This document shows positions 1-7,415 of a DNA stretch of 26,390 nucleotides, one piece after another (position 1 is the stretch's first letter; each line of letters starts with the position of its first letter). Under the pieces are notes generated by a model that was given only the letters and a program-made list of their open reading frames with translations, searched no databases and was not told the DNA's origin. The position numbers and the translations under genes are program-made. Location: contig JAUYEB010000029.1 of assembly GCA_030691555.1 (NCBI GenBank), forward strand, positions 1 to 26,390, given 5' to 3'. This DNA is from Candidatus Bathyarchaeota archaeon (GTDB lineage Archaea; Thermoproteota; Bathyarchaeia; TCS64).

Positions 1-1641
1 CTCGACCCGGTTTGCCCCGCTGGCCCCTGAAAGCAACCCCTTCAGCGTCCCGTCGATCGCCTTCAGGCTTAGCTCGATCTCGGAGTAGTCGCTTGTGCCC
101 CACCTCGCGTATTTTGGCGGGATTCGGAAGACTCCGCGCCCGGTGACTTGGCCGAGCTCGGCTCGGAAATCCGTCAGTCGGACGTGTTCACCGCTCGGGC
201 TGCTCACCGTGGCGGCGTCTCGGCCGCTGATCCTCAGCTCGACGTCGTGGAAGCCGTAGTGATCGTAGTACTCGCCCGCCCAGGCGCCGGTTAGGTCTGC
301 GCCGAGGTCGACCCTCGGGGTCTCGGGCTTGTACCTCGCGTGGAACGACGTGCCGAGGTCGAACTGCTTGACGTAGCCGTCGTCGCCGTACTCGAGGGCG
401 AGCTCTTCGCCGTCGCTGGAGGGGCCGTGAACAACGTAGCGGGCGTCGTCTATCCTCTCGAGGAGGAGCCTGTCGTCGAGTGTGAGGAAGCCGTTGACGA
501 CTCGGATGGTGGAGAGGTGCGTCTCGTCCCCGTATGTTCCCACGATCTTCTCCCAGTTGGCAGGCGGCTCCTGGATGTCGGCTTTGGGCTTGGCGGTCTC
601 CCCGGAGGCGGTGCGGAGGAGGGTCGGGGCGGGTGGCCTCCAACCCGACCCGTCCTGGAGGTTGCTAAGCCAGCAGACGCCCATCCCCTCCTCGGGGTAG
701 AAGCAGACGTGGTTCGTGTAGTCCGGCAGGCCTCCTGTGTGGTAGAGCATCACGTGGCCGTCGTGGATGGTTCTGAACCAGGTTAACCCCATGCCGCTGC
801 GGGACCTCCCCGTCGGCGCCTGGAGCCTGTGCATCTCGTCGACCGTCTCCTCCTTCAGAAGCCTCTTCCCGCCGTAGGCGCCGCGGTTCATGTTCATGAT
901 CACGAACTTGGCCAGGTCGAGCACCGTCGAGTAGAGGCTGCCGGCTGGGTCGGCCGGCCTCATGCCGAGGACGTATGGGGGGTTCGGGATGAGGGGCTTC
1001 TCCGCGCCTCCGGGGCGCTTGTAACCCTGCGCCAGCCTCGACGCGACGCTCGGGGTCAACTCGAAGTCGCTCGAGGTCATCCCCAGGGGTTCGAGGACGT
1101 GCTCCTTCAGGTACCTGTCGTAGGTGATCCCGGTGAACCGGTGGATCAGGTAGCCGACGATGGTGAAGGCGGTGTTGCAGTAGGCCCAGACCTCGCCCCT
1201 CGGCCTCACGGCGCGCGCGGCCTCCTCGAGGTACGTCTTCGTGTCGACCGCCTCCTCACCGAGGAGGTATAGCGGAGGCACCCTCGTGGGCATCCCCGAG
1301 TAGTGTGTGAGAAGGTCCTTCATCGTCGGCTCGTCTCCCTTGACGTCCCTTATCTTTACGTCGAGGTGGTCGTTCGCCTTGTCTTCGAGGCTGAACTTCC
1401 CGCGTTCCATGAGCTGCAGGAAACCGACGGTCACGACGGGCTTCGTCACGGAGGCGCAGCCGAATATCGTGTCTGGCGTCGCCGGGGTGCCGCTCCTGAC
1501 GTCCGCGTAGCCGAACCCCTTCGACCAGGCGACTTCGCCGCCTTTGATTACCGAGACCGAGGAGCCGGGGTGCCTCCTCCCCGCTATCTCGGCTGATACA
1601 AATCTATCGAGTGCCTCTTCGTTGAGCTTGCCTGCGACCAT
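1..1641 (-). CDS. Beta-lactamase-fold serine hydrolase (class C/PBP-like), 3' end outside window
   Basis: The minus frame opens at ATG 1641 and has no stop down to base 1, so at least 547 residues are present and the C-terminus lies outside the window. Motifs of the serine beta-lactamase/penicillin-binding protein family (PF00144) are visible: SVTK at residues 64-67 (nucleophile Ser64, Lys67), YCN at 154-156, and HTG at 301-303 replacing the KTG box. This is the class C/esterase type. The part after about residue 330 is a separate region rich in predicted beta strands, as in relatives with a lipocalin-like tail. No signal peptide is evident, so it may be cytoplasmic. Likely substrates are D-amino peptides or small esters; antibiotic resistance is not implied. 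A TATA-like stretch at 1664-1672 would place transcription start almost on the ATG. The family call is firm; the substrate is unknown. Confidence 0.88.
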   Translation of the reverse strand, partial: MVAGKLNEEALDRFVSAEIAGRRHPGSSVSVIKGGEVAWSKGFGYADVRSGTPATPDTIFGCASVTKPVVTVGFLQLMERGKFSLEDKANDHLDVKIRDVKGDEPTMKDLLTHYSGMPTRVPPLYLLGEEAVDTKTYLEEAARAVRPRGEVWAYCNTAFTIVGYLIHRFTGITYDRYLKEHVLEPLGMTSSDFELTPSVASRLAQGYKRPGGAEKPLIPNPPYVLGMRPADPAGSLYSTVLDLAKFVIMNMNRGAYGGKRLLKEETVDEMHRLQAPTGRSRSGMGLTWFRTIHDGHVMLYHTGGLPDYTNHVCFYPEEGMGVCWLSNLQDGSGWRPPAPTLLRTASGETAKPKADIQEPPANWEKIVGTYGDETHLSTIRVVNGFLTLDDRLLLERIDDARYVVHGPSSDGEELALEYGDDGYVKQFDLGTSFHARYKPETPRVDLGADLTGAWAGEYYDHYGFHDVELRISGRDAATVSSPSGEHVRLTDFRAELGQVTGRGVFRIPPKYARWGTSDYSEIELSLKAIDGTLKGLLSGASGANRVE

Positions 1642-1703
1642 GGGCTATCAAATGGGGGGCTTGGATATGAAACATCGCAGCCGGGAGCCGTCGACGTAGA
1701 TGA

Positions 1704-1709
1704 CTTATA
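1704..1709. promoter_or_regulatory. Palindromic TTATAA between divergent genes
   Basis: TTATAA lies between the divergently read serine hydrolase (ATG at 1641) and PAP2 gene (ATG at 1752). For the + strand it puts transcription start near 1732 and leaves about 20 bases of leader with GAGG at 1737-1740. Because the box is self-complementary it could also serve the minus strand, but the A/T-rich stretch at 1664-1672 fits that gene better. Confidence 0.4.
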
Positions 1710-1751
1710 ACATCGTCGAGCGATTTAGCACCCTTAGAGGATCACGGCACC

Positions 1752-2417
1752 ATGAAGGTCGTGGATGCAAGAAACTGGAAGTGGCTGCAGATCGCAGGGT
1801 CGATTATCCTTGGGTTATTCATCGTCGTCGGCTTCTCTGTCAAGTCGGGTGTCCTTCAGACCTGGGATGCGGGGAGTTTTTCGGTCGTGAACTCGTGGGC
1901 TCCATCCCCAACGATGGACTCGATTATGATTGTGCTCAGCCTCTACGGGCGGGAGCTCGTGTGGGGGGGCGTAGTCCTCGGCCTCTTCGCCCTCGGAGGG
2001 GAGAGGGAGAAGAAGACGGCGCTCACCATGGCGATGGTGTTCCTGATCCTCATCCCCGTAGGATGGTCTATCAAGACCCTCGACTATAGGCCGAGGCCGT
2101 ACGACGCCATCGCGGATGTTCGACTGCTCGTACCGAGAGAGGTGGACGGTAGCTTCCCATCGGGCCACACGCTGATAGTGGCAGGCGGTGCGGTGGTCGC
2201 ATGGTTGAGTCTTAGGAGGAGGTGGTCTCTTTTGCTGGTCGCAGAAGCGATGACGGTTGCTATTTCACGCGTCTATGTTGGGGTCCATTACCCCTCTGAT
2301 ATTCTCGGTGGGGCTCTGCTCGGGGGAGGAGTCGCCCTACTAGTTTGCTCGAAGCCGGATTACGTCGATAAAATCTATTCAAAGCTCCCCGAGGGACTCA
2401 AGGCAGCTAAAAAATAA
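1752..2417 (+). CDS. PAP2-superfamily membrane phosphatase
   Basis: This 221-residue protein carries the three-part phosphatase signature of the PAP2/acid phosphatase family. These are K-x6-RP (Lys108 to Arg115-Pro116), PSGH at 136-139, and SR-x5-H-x3-D (Ser172-Arg173, His179, Asp183). Five or six hydrophobic segments are visible, starting at residues 12-30 and ending near 198, so the active site should face the outer membrane surface. Family members remove phosphate from lipid phosphates, including polyprenyl diphosphate carriers. In an archaeon, recycling of dolichyl or archaetidyl phosphates is plausible but inferred. GAGG lies 11 bases before the ATG. It stands alone on the + strand, with the next gene convergent. 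Confidence 0.9.
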   Translation: MKVVDARNWKWLQIAGSIILGLFIVVGFSVKSGVLQTWDAGSFSVVNSWAPSPTMDSIMIVLSLYGRELVWGGVVLGLFALGGEREKKTALTMAMVFLILIPVGWSIKTLDYRPRPYDAIADVRLLVPREVDGSFPSGHTLIVAGGAVVAWLSLRRRWSLLLVAEAMTVAISRVYVGVHYPSDILGGALLGGGVALLVCSKPDYVDKIYSKLPEGLKAAKK

Positions 2418-2427
2418 GCTACACATT

Positions 2428-2461
2428 AGCCCGGGACCTTACTGGGCTCTATTGGCGTTTT
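2428..2461 (+). terminator. Possible hairpin terminator after PAP2 gene
   Basis: AGCCC at 2428-2432 and GGGCT at 2444-2448 can pair across an 11-base loop. A T4 run follows at 2458-2461. This lies 11 bases after the PAP2 stop, in the space shared with the convergent membrane-protein gene. The stem is short and the T-run is offset. Confidence 0.3.
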
Positions 2462-2591
2462 ACCGCGGGGTGAACTGCTCGTGGATCTTAGGGCGGTAAT
2501 TACATCGACGGCGATCATGACCTGAGCGAGCGGACGTCAGCCATCTGATTCAGGGTATTCCCCGGAACCGGTGAATATGGTTCTTTACTTT

Positions 2592-3065
2592 TCACTGCCT
2601 GCTCAGGTAGATCAGGATCGCCGAGGCCAGTGTCGTGAAGATGTCGGGGAGGAAGTTGAACATGCTGAAGATGTTCGTCTCCTGGAAGCCGTTGACCCAG
2701 ATGAGGATGGGGTTGCTTGTTATCGAGTAGAGGAAGAGGGTGAAGGAGAAGAGCACGAGGCAGAGGCTGAAGTTTGACTTGTTCTCCCTGTAGATGCCGA
2801 AGTAGAGCGCCATGAGGTAGAGGAGGAGGCCCGTGTTGATCAGGGCGAGGACTGTCCTACCCTTCACGTAGAGGGCGAGCATGTTGCTGATCTCCTGCAG
2901 CTGCTGGAGGGTGAGGTGCTCTAGGAGTGGGCGATCGGGGTTGCTGAAGATGTGGTTGAGGGTGTTCATGGGGCCGACTAGTATGAGCAGGATGACTGCG
3001 AGTATCCCGATGATGATTATTGACGCCCAGGGGGTCTTCTGCATTCGGCTCTCAGTTGGGTCCAT
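2592..3065 (-). CDS. Four-helix membrane protein paired with a regulator
   Basis: A 157-residue hydrophobic protein that I do not recognise. Four membrane segments are visible, at about residues 15-33, 73-94, 98-120 and 134-154. A polar amphipathic stretch containing NHIFSNPDRPLLEHL lies between segments 1 and 2, and the few charges sit at the ends. It starts at ATG 3065, inside the last codons of the upstream winged-helix gene (14-base overlap), so the two are co-transcribed and probably translationally coupled. Similar archaeal pairs of a small HTH protein and an integral membrane protein are common, but the role of the membrane partner is not established. It could sense a membrane signal or control the regulator; this is inference. 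Confidence 0.75.
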   Translation of the reverse strand: MDPTESRMQKTPWASIIIIGILAVILLILVGPMNTLNHIFSNPDRPLLEHLTLQQLQEISNMLALYVKGRTVLALINTGLLLYLMALYFGIYRENKSNFSLCLVLFSFTLFLYSITSNPILIWVNGFQETNIFSMFNFLPDIFTTLASAILIYLSRQ

Positions 3066-3375
3066 CGTTTTTCAACCTTTTCGCAATTCTGTTCCAAATC
3101 TCTTCAAAATCGCCGTAGCCCTGCTCGAGGTCGGGGCTGAGGAAGTACACCTTCCCGTAGTGTTCGCCCATTGAGGTTATCAGGCGGTTCTTCTCGAGGA
3201 CGTCGATGTGGTGCCGTATAGTACGGTAGTCGACGCCTAGGAGGATGCCCAGCTGGTTCGCGTTGAGGGGCTCCTCCTTGATCGCCATGATTATCCGCCC
3301 CCTGTTGACGCCCCCCCTGGAGCCCTCGATGAGCCAGAGGAGGAGCTGCTTGAAGGAGCGTTTGGTGAGGGACAT
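3052..3375 (-). CDS. Winged helix-turn-helix transcriptional regulator (ArsR/MarR-like)
   Basis: This 107-residue protein is almost entirely one winged-helix domain. A first helix at 22-32 (RGRIIMAIKEE) is followed by a helix-turn-helix (NANQLGILLGVDYRTIRHHI, about 39-58), then a helix and beta-hairpin wing (LEKNRLITSMGEHYGKVYFLSP, 60-80). The arrangement matches archaeal single-domain ArsR-like regulators that bind DNA as dimers. No metal-binding cysteines are present, so it is not a classic metal sensor. The start is ATG 3375, with GGGGAG just upstream on the minus strand and a strong TATA box about 45 bases upstream. It overlaps the membrane-protein gene and probably controls this two-gene unit. 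Confidence 0.85.
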   Translation of the reverse strand: MSLTKRSFKQLLLWLIEGSRGGVNRGRIIMAIKEEPLNANQLGILLGVDYRTIRHHIDVLEKNRLITSMGEHYGKVYFLSPDLEQGYGDFEEIWNRIAKRLKNDGPN

Positions 3376-3417
3376 GGCTTCTCCCCGTGGGCGACGGTGT
3401 TGATCTGTCAGGACCCC

Positions 3418-3427
3418 GATATAAATG
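3418..3427 (-). promoter_or_regulatory. TATA box for regulator/membrane-protein operon
   Basis: On the minus strand the bases read CATTTATATC, a close match to the archaeal TATA element. It would place transcription start near 3395, about 20 bases before ATG 3375, with GGGGAG in the leader. Confidence 0.6.
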
Positions 3428-3533
3428 CCCGGGAATCGGTAGAGATTATGGCGTAATCTTGAAATATCGTTTATGAGCAGCCGCGCGCCACGTTTCGACG
3501 GGAATACTCGAAGCAGGTGGAGATTGACTGGAA

Positions 3534-4850
3534 TTGACGGAAGAGAAGAGCGTCGAGAGCGCGCCGCCGGATTCGCAGATCTCGGAGGTTAGCGTGGAGA
3601 GCCCACCGCCCAGCGGACCAACGCCCGAGGTGAAGCCGGTCGAGAAGCCGACGGGAGGGGGCAGAAGCCCGCTGACGGCGGTGCTGGTGATCCTGCTCAT
3701 CCTGAGCGTCGGGATGTCGTCGTATATCTACATCGATAGCGGCCGCCGCATCGGCGACCTGAACACTCAGGTGTCGACCCTCACCTCGTCTGTCCAGGGT
3801 CTCAGCGCCACGCTAGCCGACTCGAACACCAAGATCAACGCATTGACCCAGACGGTCAACGGTTTGGTCTCGGGTGGTGGCGGGTCGACGGGTGGGGGCG
3901 TCGACATAACACTGCTCTATGAGCAGGTTAAGGGAAGCGTGGTGCTCATCAAGTCGACACTCCCCCAGGGCACCGCGACCGGTAGCGGCTTCGTCTACGA
4001 CACGCAGGGGAGGATAGTTACCAACGACCACGTCATCGACGGTGCTAATAGCATCACCGTCACGTTCATCGATGGAACAGTCGTGCCGGCGACGGTGGTG
4101 GGCGCCGACCCATACTCGGACATCGCCGTGATAAAGGTGGACGCCCCAACCGCACTGTTGAAGCCACTCAGTTTAGGCAACTCCTCTGCGCTGAAGGTTG
4201 GGGAGGCCGTGCTGGCGATAGGTAACCCATACGGCCTCGCGGACACGCTGACTAGCGGCATAATCAGCGCCCTGGGGAGGGAGATGGACTCGGCGAGCGG
4301 GTACCCGATAGTAGACGTCATCCAGACGGACGCCGCCATCAACCCGGGGAACAGCGGCGGGCCCCTGCTCAACATGAGGGGGGAGGTTGTAGGCATCAAC
4401 ACGGCGATCCCGAGCCAGACATCGACGGGGATAGGCTTCGCGGTGCCGAGCAACACGATAGCCAGGGAGCTTCCGAGCCTCATAGCCACGGGGAAGTATG
4501 ACCAGGTCTACATCGGCATCCAGGGGATCGACGTGACGCCCGGCATAATCTCGACGATGGGCCTACCCACGGGGACGCACGGCACCCTCCTCACCTCAGT
4601 TACGAGGGGGAGCCCGGCCGATGTGGCCGGCCTGAGGGGGGGCACCAGCTTCGTAAACGTCGACGGTGTGCTGACGCCGATCGGCGGAGACGTCATCACG
4701 GCGGCCGACGGGACAGAGATGAAGGGCATCTACGATCTGATCCTGTACCTGCAGAGGAATAAGCGGCCTGGAGACACGATGAGCCTTAGCGTGATCCGGG
4801 GTGGGACTCTCTTGGCTGTGAGCGTCACCCTGGGCATTAGGACCGGCTGA
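3534..4850 (+). CDS. Membrane-anchored HtrA/Deg-type trypsin-like serine protease with PDZ domain
   Basis: A 438-residue protein. An acidic, Pro-rich N-terminus (1-45) precedes one membrane helix (46-67). A predicted coiled coil (72-110) and a Gly-rich linker (113-122) follow. The trypsin-like domain has the triad His166 (TNDHV), Asp196 (YSDIAVI) and Ser274 (PGNSGGP), and a PDZ domain spans about 327-438. This is the DegP/HtrA layout; family members degrade or refold misfolded envelope proteins. With the protease outside the membrane it would act on surface proteins. The start is TTG 3534: GGTGGAG lies about 11 bases upstream and no other in-frame start fits. The gene ends one base before the stop of the convergent UDP-sugar dehydrogenase. 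Confidence 0.93.
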   Translation: MTEEKSVESAPPDSQISEVSVESPPPSGPTPEVKPVEKPTGGGRSPLTAVLVILLILSVGMSSYIYIDSGRRIGDLNTQVSTLTSSVQGLSATLADSNTKINALTQTVNGLVSGGGGSTGGGVDITLLYEQVKGSVVLIKSTLPQGTATGSGFVYDTQGRIVTNDHVIDGANSITVTFIDGTVVPATVVGADPYSDIAVIKVDAPTALLKPLSLGNSSALKVGEAVLAIGNPYGLADTLTSGIISALGREMDSASGYPIVDVIQTDAAINPGNSGGPLLNMRGEVVGINTAIPSQTSTGIGFAVPSNTIARELPSLIATGKYDQVYIGIQGIDVTPGIISTMGLPTGTHGTLLTSVTRGSPADVAGLRGGTSFVNVDGVLTPIGGDVITAADGTEMKGIYDLILYLQRNKRPGDTMSLSVIRGGTLLAVSVTLGIRTG

Positions 4851-4851
4851 T

Positions 4852-6216
4852 TCACGGAGTCTTCTTGTGGGGGAGACCGACCCCCCTGAAGGAGAAGCCG
4901 ACCTTCAGGTACCTATCCTGGTCTAGGGTGTACCTGCCGTCAACGACCACTGGGGTCTTCATGAGTTGCTTGAGCCACTCGGGTCGGAGTTCAAGGTATT
5001 CCTGGTGACGCGTGACAACGACGAGGCAATCGCTGCCCTTAACGGCCTCTTCTAGGCTGCCGGTGACCTTCATACCCTCGTACTCCTTCACGTAGGGGTC
5101 GTGGGCGACTATGTCCCTGACCTTCCCCTCCAGCAGGTCGTATAGGGGCTCGGCTGGGGTGTTGCGCGTGTCGTCGCTGTTCTCAAGGTATGCGACGCCG
5201 AGCAGGGTGATCTTTGCGTCCCCGAGTCTGACCCCCTTCTCCCTTAGGGCTTCCTCTGCTAGGTCCTTCATGTGGGTCGGCATGTGGTCGTTCACGTTCC
5301 GGCTTTCGACGATGATCCCGGGCTTGAACCTGATCTTACCGTATGCGTCTAGGCCGTACTTGAGGAGCCAGCTGTCCTTTGGGAGGCAGTGGCCGCCGAC
5401 GCCGGCGCCGGGGATGTGCATGTTCCTGTAGGGGTTGGCGTGGGGGGTGGAGGGGTCGTTCGGCAGGTTGTTGACGAAGCTCCGGACGTCGTGGACGTTT
5501 ACGCCGAGGGACTCGCAGATCAGGGCTATCTCGTTGGCGAAGGCGATGTTTACGTCCCTGTAGGCGTTCTCGGTGACCTTCGCGACCTCGGCGGTGAGGG
5601 CGTCTGTGGGGTGTAGCTTGGCCTTGACTATGTGTCTGTAGAGCTCGATGCCGCGCTCCGTGGACTCCTCGTCGATGCCGCCGACTATGCGGTCGTATGC
5701 GGTGAGGTTGTGGAGGAGGCGCCCAACCATGACGCGCTCGTAGCTGAATAGGAGGCCGAAGTCGACGCCGGCCTTCATGTGGGAGTGTTGCTCGAGGATG
5801 GGCTTGGCGAGGTGGTCCGTGGTTCCCGGGGCCACGGTGGACTCGAGGCAGACGAGGGTCCCCCGCTTCATGTTGTCGCCTATGTCGGCGAGGACCTCTT
5901 TCAGCGACTCGTACTGGGGTATGTGATGCTCGTCGACGGGTGTCTGGACGGCCACGATGATGGCGTCGGCGTCTCTGTAGGCGGAGGCGTCGTCCGTGAC
6001 GTGGAAGGAGCCCTTGTCGTGGACTCGCTTTATGAGCTCGGGTAGCCCCGGCTCATCGGCCTCGATGACGGACCTTCCCTGGTTTAGGGCGTCGATCTTC
6101 CACTCTGACCTCGGGGAGCGGCGTTGGATGCCGGTGACGGTGAACCCGGGGACGTCGGCGAAGAGGGCCGCGACGGGTGTCCCGACGTACCCCATGCCGA
6201 CGACGACTAGCTTCAT
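4852..6216 (-). CDS. UDP-sugar 6-dehydrogenase (UDP-Glc/UDP-ManNAc dehydrogenase family)
   Basis: A 454-residue protein with the three-domain structure of nucleotide-sugar dehydrogenases. The N-terminal Rossmann motif is GMGYVGTP (7-14). The central domain has Lys213 and Asn217 in the AKVTEN region and the catalytic loop GAGVGGHCLPKD, with Cys277 as the thiohemiacetal nucleophile. A C-terminal UDP-binding domain carries the LGVAY stretch. Family enzymes oxidise the C6 hydroxyl of a UDP-hexose to a uronic acid in two NAD-dependent steps. GVGGHC is nearer to the WecC (UDP-ManNAc dehydrogenase) branch than to classical UDP-glucose dehydrogenase, but substrate cannot be fixed from sequence alone. 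The product would feed surface glycans or N-glycosylation, consistent with the flippase and Gfo/Idh/MocA enzyme further along. It is monocistronic, with ATG at 6216. Confidence 0.93.
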   Translation of the reverse strand: MKLVVVGMGYVGTPVAALFADVPGFTVTGIQRRSPRSEWKIDALNQGRSVIEADEPGLPELIKRVHDKGSFHVTDDASAYRDADAIIVAVQTPVDEHHIPQYESLKEVLADIGDNMKRGTLVCLESTVAPGTTDHLAKPILEQHSHMKAGVDFGLLFSYERVMVGRLLHNLTAYDRIVGGIDEESTERGIELYRHIVKAKLHPTDALTAEVAKVTENAYRDVNIAFANEIALICESLGVNVHDVRSFVNNLPNDPSTPHANPYRNMHIPGAGVGGHCLPKDSWLLKYGLDAYGKIRFKPGIIVESRNVNDHMPTHMKDLAEEALREKGVRLGDAKITLLGVAYLENSDDTRNTPAEPLYDLLEGKVRDIVAHDPYVKEYEGMKVTGSLEEAVKGSDCLVVVTRHQEYLELRPEWLKQLMKTPVVVDGRYTLDQDRYLKVGFSFRGVGLPHKKTP

Positions 6217-6597
6217 GGGTCTAGCTCCCGCGCGGGTGCTGATAAGCTATTACTTGAATACGTGTCTACCTGGTTGCCCGGCTTCGTGACGCTGTGGATC
6301 GCCTTCGCGGTGGGGGACATGGGTGTTGAGCCTGACCGTGATACTGAACGCGCTTAGGCTCGAAGGATAAAGCCGGAGCGGGCGTAGTAGTCGCTACTAT
6401 AGATAACGAATTTTTTTATTTTTCGGCTGGACAGGATCAAGCCGGATACGTCGTAATTGTCTCGTTTTTGTGCATGAATGACGGCGAAGTGGCTGGTTTT
6501 TCGGCCCCTATTGGGGATCGGCGTCGTTTTTGGTCTCGGATGGTCTACCCCCCTCCCCTTTTTTTGAGTGTGACCACGGCGACGCCGAGGGCGGGTT
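6217..6597. other. Gene-free interval with clustered T-runs on + strand
   Basis: There is no convincing gene here, although both neighbours are on the minus strand. On the + strand there are runs of five to seven T at 6411-6417, 6419-6423, 6465-6469, 6497-6501, 6527-6531 and 6559-6565. Two short hairpins are present: TAGTAG/CTACTA (6385-6399, 3-base loop) before the first run, and CCCC/GGGG (6505-6516, 4-base loop) before the fifth. Archaeal RNA polymerase stops at such runs, so this looks like a terminator cluster for + strand RNA, perhaps an unannotated small or antisense RNA. A 90-codon minus frame (6354-6626) is rejected: it has no family resemblance and overlaps the SHOCT gene. Confidence 0.4.
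6223..6240. promoter_or_regulatory. Imperfect palindrome at UDP-sugar dehydrogenase start
   Basis: A perfect 10-base palindrome CCCGCGCGGG (6227-6236) lies within an 18-base imperfect one, AGC-T-CCCGCGCGGG-T-GCT. Its inner edge is 7 bases before the dehydrogenase ATG, where the mRNA start is expected. It could be an operator or a hairpin limiting translation. Confidence 0.35.
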
Positions 6598-6834
6598 TTA
6601 CCCGCCGAGCTTCTTCCTGATCTCATCGAACTCGGCTGGCGTAATCTCGCCCCTGGCCAGCCTCCGTTCAGCTACAGCGAGTGGATCGTCCTCCACCCTG
6701 CGAGTGTAAGCTCGCCTGGGCATCATCCAGTAGTACACGGCGAACCCGAGGGCGACGAGTAGGATAACCGATACGAACATGCCCCAGCCCATGCCCCACA
6801 TCCCCCAGCCCCATACGCCGTCGCCACCCATCAT
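6598..6834 (-). CDS. Small membrane protein with C-terminal SHOCT domain
   Basis: A 78-residue protein. The N-terminus is rich in Trp, Gly and Met (GVWGWGMWGMGWGM). One membrane helix follows (about 20-39) and then a basic patch (RRAYTRR). The C-terminal 30 residues match the SHOCT domain: DPLAVAERRLARGEITPAEFDEIRKKL. SHOCT is a short helical module found at protein ends and thought to help oligomerisation. Small Trp/Gly/Met-rich SHOCT membrane proteins are widespread in prokaryotes and their function is unknown. The ATG at 6834 follows a TATA-like element at 6859-6868, so the transcript is probably leaderless or nearly so. It stands downstream of, and separate from, the peptidase/deacetylase pair. 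Confidence 0.85.
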   Translation of the reverse strand: MMGGDGVWGWGMWGMGWGMFVSVILLVALGFAVYYWMMPRRAYTRRVEDDPLAVAERRLARGEITPAEFDEIRKKLGG

Positions 6835-6858
6835 CTACAAACCGCCACGAAAATGTTC

Positions 6859-6868
6859 ATAAATATTC
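6859..6868 (-). promoter_or_regulatory. TATA box for SHOCT gene
   Basis: The minus strand reads AATATTTATG. The predicted start is near 6837, about 3 bases before the ATG at 6834, so the mRNA is likely leaderless. Confidence 0.5.
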
Positions 6869-6923
6869 ATGATGCCTTGGGTAATCCTTCGAGATAAACC
6901 CGTTTGAAGGTCACGGCATGGAC

Positions 6924-7415
6924 TCATGCTATCTCTCCGGCTATCCGCTTCGCAGCTGTCTCCATCCCCCGCGAGGCCTCCCCCATCATCGTCTTCGGCT
7001 CTATGAGTAGGAGCCTCGTCTTCGTCTGCAGGAGCGTTGACAGGTAGTGGGTGAGGGTGGTGAGGGGGGATTCGTGGAGACTCGTACGCTCGTGTTCCTC
7101 GATGGTGATTAGGCGGGTCTCCCCCGGGGTTCCCCCGGAGCGGGTTGCGAGGAGGTAGAGGATGTGGGTCGGGTTGTAGTGGCGTATCTTATCGGTGTAG
7201 TTCTCGGGCCTGTCCTCGGCGACGAGGACTCGATAGTTTCTAGGGTTCATCTTGGCTAGTTCGTCGGCTACCATGAGGCCCGCGGATTCGTCTCCCCGGA
7301 TTCTTCTACCCACCCCGATGACGAGAATTCTGTTTTCTCCCTCAGGCCCCCAGTAGGCCGAGAGTTGTTCACTTAGGTTTCCTTTAGCGACCTTCGTGTC
7401 TCGGATTTTAGTCAA
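6924..7415 (-). CDS. Hydrogenase-maturation-type endopeptidase (HycI/HyaD family), metal site altered
   Basis: A 163-residue protein. From residue 30 it follows the HycI/HyaD peptidase fold: ILVIGVGRRIRGDESAG (normally GN..RGDDG.G), RPENYTDKIRHYNPTHIL, GTPGETRLI, LHESPLTTL, and a C-terminal IEP motif and helix. In E. coli HycI the nickel site uses Asp16, Asp62 and His90. By my alignment these become Glu (GDES), Leu (LYLLATRSG in place of LIVDATDMG) and a retained His (LHESPL). Family members clip the C-terminus of the large subunit of NiFe hydrogenases; this one may have changed or lost that activity. The TTG start overlaps the stop of the upstream deacetylase gene as TTGA. There is no hydrogenase gene in the window. 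Confidence 0.8.
   Translation of the reverse strand: MTKIRDTKVAKGNLSEQLSAYWGPEGENRILVIGVGRRIRGDESAGLMVADELAKMNPRNYRVLVAEDRPENYTDKIRHYNPTHILYLLATRSGGTPGETRLITIEEHERTSLHESPLTTLTHYLSTLLQTKTRLLLIEPKTMMGEASRGMETAAKRIAGEIA

Noticed and set aside
6241..6357. A + strand frame encoding a membrane-like peptide (EYVSTWLPGFVTLWIAF) before a TAG
   Set aside because: No clear ribosome site, no family match, and it overlaps the promoter of the minus-strand dehydrogenase.
6354..6626. A 90-codon minus frame between the SHOCT and dehydrogenase genes
   Set aside because: Arg/Lys-rich composition without domain features, and it overlaps the SHOCT gene by 29 bases.
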